DNA of 64,000 nucleotides from Pollutimonas subterranea (GTDB lineage: Bacteria > Pseudomonadota > Gammaproteobacteria > Burkholderiales > Burkholderiaceae_B): the NCBI RefSeq assembly GCF_002849655.1, contig NZ_PDNW01000003.1, forward strand, positions 62,001-126,000. Direction: 5' to 3'. The notes under the pieces are model-generated. The model was not told the DNA's origin. It saw only the letters and a list, made by a program, of their open reading frames with translations, and made no database searches. The position numbers and the translations under genes are program-made. Below are positions 62,238 to 64,000 of the stretch, piece by piece; position 1 is the stretch's first letter; each line of letters starts with the position of its first letter.

Positions 62238-64000
62238 CTATGCGATCAACTGCGCTTCATAAAGGTCGATGCTGCCCATGAGGCTGATCTGGAAATCGGC
62301 GGTGCCGTCTCCATTGATATCGCCCTCGACCAAGGTCAGGTCGCGCCCGTCGCCGTCGGTTTCCCAACGCATTTGCAGCTGGCCCGCCGATCCGTTGAAC
62401 GTATCGCCCGCTGACAAAAGCCGGAACGCCTGATTTCCTGCCATGCCGGTGTTGGCGTCGATGGCCCCCAGGTCCAGGGTGTCGCCTGCTTCAAACCCAA
62501 GAATCAGATCGCCATCAGCCGCCATGGTGGACTTGAAGACGAACGTATCCGCGCCTTCGCCGCCGTCCATTACGTTGGCAACTTCGCTGGCGATGATGAT
62601 ATCGGCACCCGACCCTGTTCGAACGTTCTCGATGCTGAAAAGCATGTCTGTACCGCTGAGCGCGCTCTTTGCCGACCCGGAGCCGTTGGCGCTAAGCACC
62701 ACAAGGCTATCGGAACTGATCGCCGACATGTCCAGGGTGTCGGAACCTGCATCGCCAAAATAGAGATCGTCTCCGTCGTTCAGTTCGGCCACGATGGTAT
62801 CGTTTCCCGAACCGCCGAAGACGTTGTCCCTGCCTTGGCCACCGGAGATCAGATCGTCGCCGGCACCCGCAAGGATATGATCGTTTCCGTCCTCGCCGAA
62901 AAGGATGTCATTGCCGCTGCCGCCCAGGATGATGTCATTGCCACTGCCTCCGTGGATGAGATCGTCGCCCGCTCCGCTGTCCAATACATCGTTGCCGCCC
63001 ATGCCGAACAGGATGTCCTGGCCATCGCCCGTGTCGAATACATCCATGCCGTCGTCACCGACGTGAGTGTCTCCATATACGGGTATTACCGGCGCCTCCG
63101 GCTCGTCGGGTGGAGCAAGCACCGTCGCTACTGCGCTATGGGCGACAACGCCTTTTCCATCGCTCACCGAAAAGTCGAAGGTGACTTCCCCGGTCTTGGC
63201 TGGATCGGGCGTGAACACCCAGTGATCGCTCGAAACCCGTTCCAGACTGCCCGAAGACGCCGTCAAGCCGAGGACCATAAGTGAATCGCCGTCGCTATCG
63301 TGCACGCCCGCAAGCAGGTCGCTGGAGAAGATGGCCAGGGTGGCGCCTGTGGGTACCGTTCGAAGATTGACGGCATTCGGGACGACCGGCAAACGGTTGG
63401 TAGGGCCTCCGTGATCTTGCCCGCCATCGTTGCCGCCATCAGGCTGTCCGCCCCCGACGTCCGGCGAGACAAATTGTGGAAGGCCACCGGCTGTCTGGAA
63501 AGTAATGGAGTGGCCCTCGGTGGTGATCGTCGATGTGCCGCCTTCGTTCCTGGTCAGAACGTAATCGTCGATCGTCTTGCCTTCGTGCAGCTCCACGACG
63601 TCTTGCGAACGCAGGGTGCCGACGATGGTATCGTCTCCGCCATTGGATTTGAAGACGACCCGGTGCGCCGACTGCAATGCCGAAATATCGATCGTGTCGT
63701 TGCCGGTGGAGCCGATCACGGTGACGGTACTCATTGAAAGGCTGGTGTTGGTGAAATTGCCTTGCATCGAGAAGCTGTCATTGCCGCCGCGGCCGTCGAT
63801 GACGATTTCTTCGATATCGTTCAGTTCCGCAATAACGCTGTTATCGCGGATAATCGCGATTTCGGTATCGGCGGCCAGGCCGGTAAAGCCCTGCTGTATG
63901 GCTGACGCCCGGTCATAGACGATGAAGTGTTCCGCTACGGCTTCTTCACCGAGCACCTGAGCGGTGTCGACGCCAGCGCCACCATTCATTTTGTCGCGAC
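62238..64000 (-). CDS. RTX calcium-binding protein, C-terminal part (start outside window)
   Basis: At least 587 residues, open to the right edge. The visible part has a beta-rich region, a cadherin/tandem-type domain (FDFSVSDGKGVVAHSAVATV), then about eight RTX nonapeptides (GMGGNDVLDSGAGDDLIHGG, SGNDIILGGSGNDILFGEDG) in the central region, and an M10-peptidase-like C-terminal domain (GADTFVFKSTMAADGDLILG, GDINGDGTADFQISL). Proteins with such an end are exported by type I secretion and fold on binding calcium. The enzymatic or adhesive part lies outside. Confidence 0.9.
   Translation of the reverse strand, partial: RDKMNGGAGVDTAQVLGEEAVAEHFIVYDRASAIQQGFTGLAADTEIAIIRDNSVIAELNDIEEIVIDGRGGNDSFSMQGNFTNTSLSMSTVTVIGSTGNDTIDISALQSAHRVVFKSNGGDDTIVGTLRSQDVVELHEGKTIDDYVLTRNEGGTSTITTEGHSITFQTAGGLPQFVSPDVGGGQPDGGNDGGQDHGGPTNRLPVVPNAVNLRTVPTGATLAIFSSDLLAGVHDSDGDSLMVLGLTASSGSLERVSSDHWVFTPDPAKTGEVTFDFSVSDGKGVVAHSAVATVLAPPDEPEAPVIPVYGDTHVGDDGMDVFDTGDGQDILFGMGGNDVLDSGAGDDLIHGGSGNDIILGGSGNDILFGEDGNDHILAGAGDDLISGGQGRDNVFGGSGNDTIVAELNDGDDLYFGDAGSDTLDMSAISSDSLVVLSANGSGSAKSALSGTDMLFSIENVRTGSGADIIIASEVANVMDGGEGADTFVFKSTMAADGDLILGFEAGDTLDLGAIDANTGMAGNQAFRLLSAGDTFNGSAGQLQMRWETDGDGRDLTLVEGDINGDGTADFQISLMGSIDLYEAQLIA

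Noticed and set aside
62835..63284. 149-codon plus-strand frame opposite the RTX repeats
   Set aside because: Repetitive shadow of the RTX-coding repeats.
1..64000. CRISPR arrays, rRNA operons or tRNA genes
   Set aside because: None found by eye: no regularly spaced direct repeats and no tRNA cloverleaf sequences were recognised.

Overview
The window looks like a high-GC betaproteobacterial chromosome, most likely Burkholderiales (Alcaligenaceae-like). The grounds are the gene families present and the IncP/Tn4371-type trb genes; the genus cannot be fixed from this sequence alone. The first 20 kb is accessory DNA, the next 28 kb is mostly ordinary redox and transport metabolism, and a 9.5 kb Tn3-family transposon sits at 48.9-58.4 kb.

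Region 1 (1-9158) is the distal part of a conjugation operon: trbB (cut by the window edge), trbC, trbD, trbE, trbJ, trbL, trbF, trbG, trbI and a DUF2274 gene, nearly all overlapping or a few bases apart. Between trbI and the DUF2274 gene lies a recombination scar built from a second, divergent trbI/DUF2274 pair. Region 2 (9.4-14.8 kb) is visibly more AT-rich. It holds two overlapping genes, a kinase-like/SF1 helicase fusion and a PLD nuclease, which match the anti-phage system Mokosh type I. Region 3 (14.8-20.0 kb) is a graveyard of truncated genes: an AlbA_2-type ATPase, an AbiEi antitoxin with a stub of its toxin, an integrase joined to a relaxase tail, an NADP oxidoreductase, an epoxide hydrolase and an IS3-family tail. 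One intact FitAB toxin-antitoxin pair and one SnoaL-like gene lie among them.

Region 4 (20.1-48.1 kb) holds a YcaO-OsmC fusion, an HxlR regulator divergent from a nucleotide-transporter-like MFS gene plus an SDR, a membrane metallophosphoesterase, a molybdenum hydroxylase operon (iorA, iorB, a MocA-like gene, xdhC), an ABC exporter and several LysR regulators. It also holds alcohol and quinone dehydrogenases, a DsbA/FrnE-like protein, catalase, a DedA-rhodanese fusion, a Tat-exported FMN hydroxyacid oxidase, a glutathionyl-hydroquinone reductase, YceI, two DUF72 proteins and a PQQ-type sugar dehydrogenase. Oxidative stress and quinone/aldehyde handling recur among these genes.

Region 5 (48.2-59.1 kb) is a second MFS gene of the same family, split by the transposon. 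The transposon has 38-bp inverted repeats (36 of 38 bases identical), a perfect 5-bp target duplication (TTATT), a res region, tnpR and tnpA. Its passenger is an uncommon efflux operon: a TetR regulator with a perfect palindromic operator, an HlyD-type adaptor, an FtsX-type permease, an ABC ATPase, a c'-type cytochrome and a NodT-type outer-membrane lipoprotein. Removing the element and one TTATT copy restores a 451-codon gene that overlaps a following exported aldo/keto reductase. This parallels the intact MFS-SDR pair at 22.9-25.2 kb.

Region 6 (60.1-64.0 kb) is a TonB-dependent receptor with a large inverted repeat before it, a bidirectional terminator, and the C-terminal part of an RTX protein cut by the window edge. 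No rRNA, tRNA or CRISPR array was seen.
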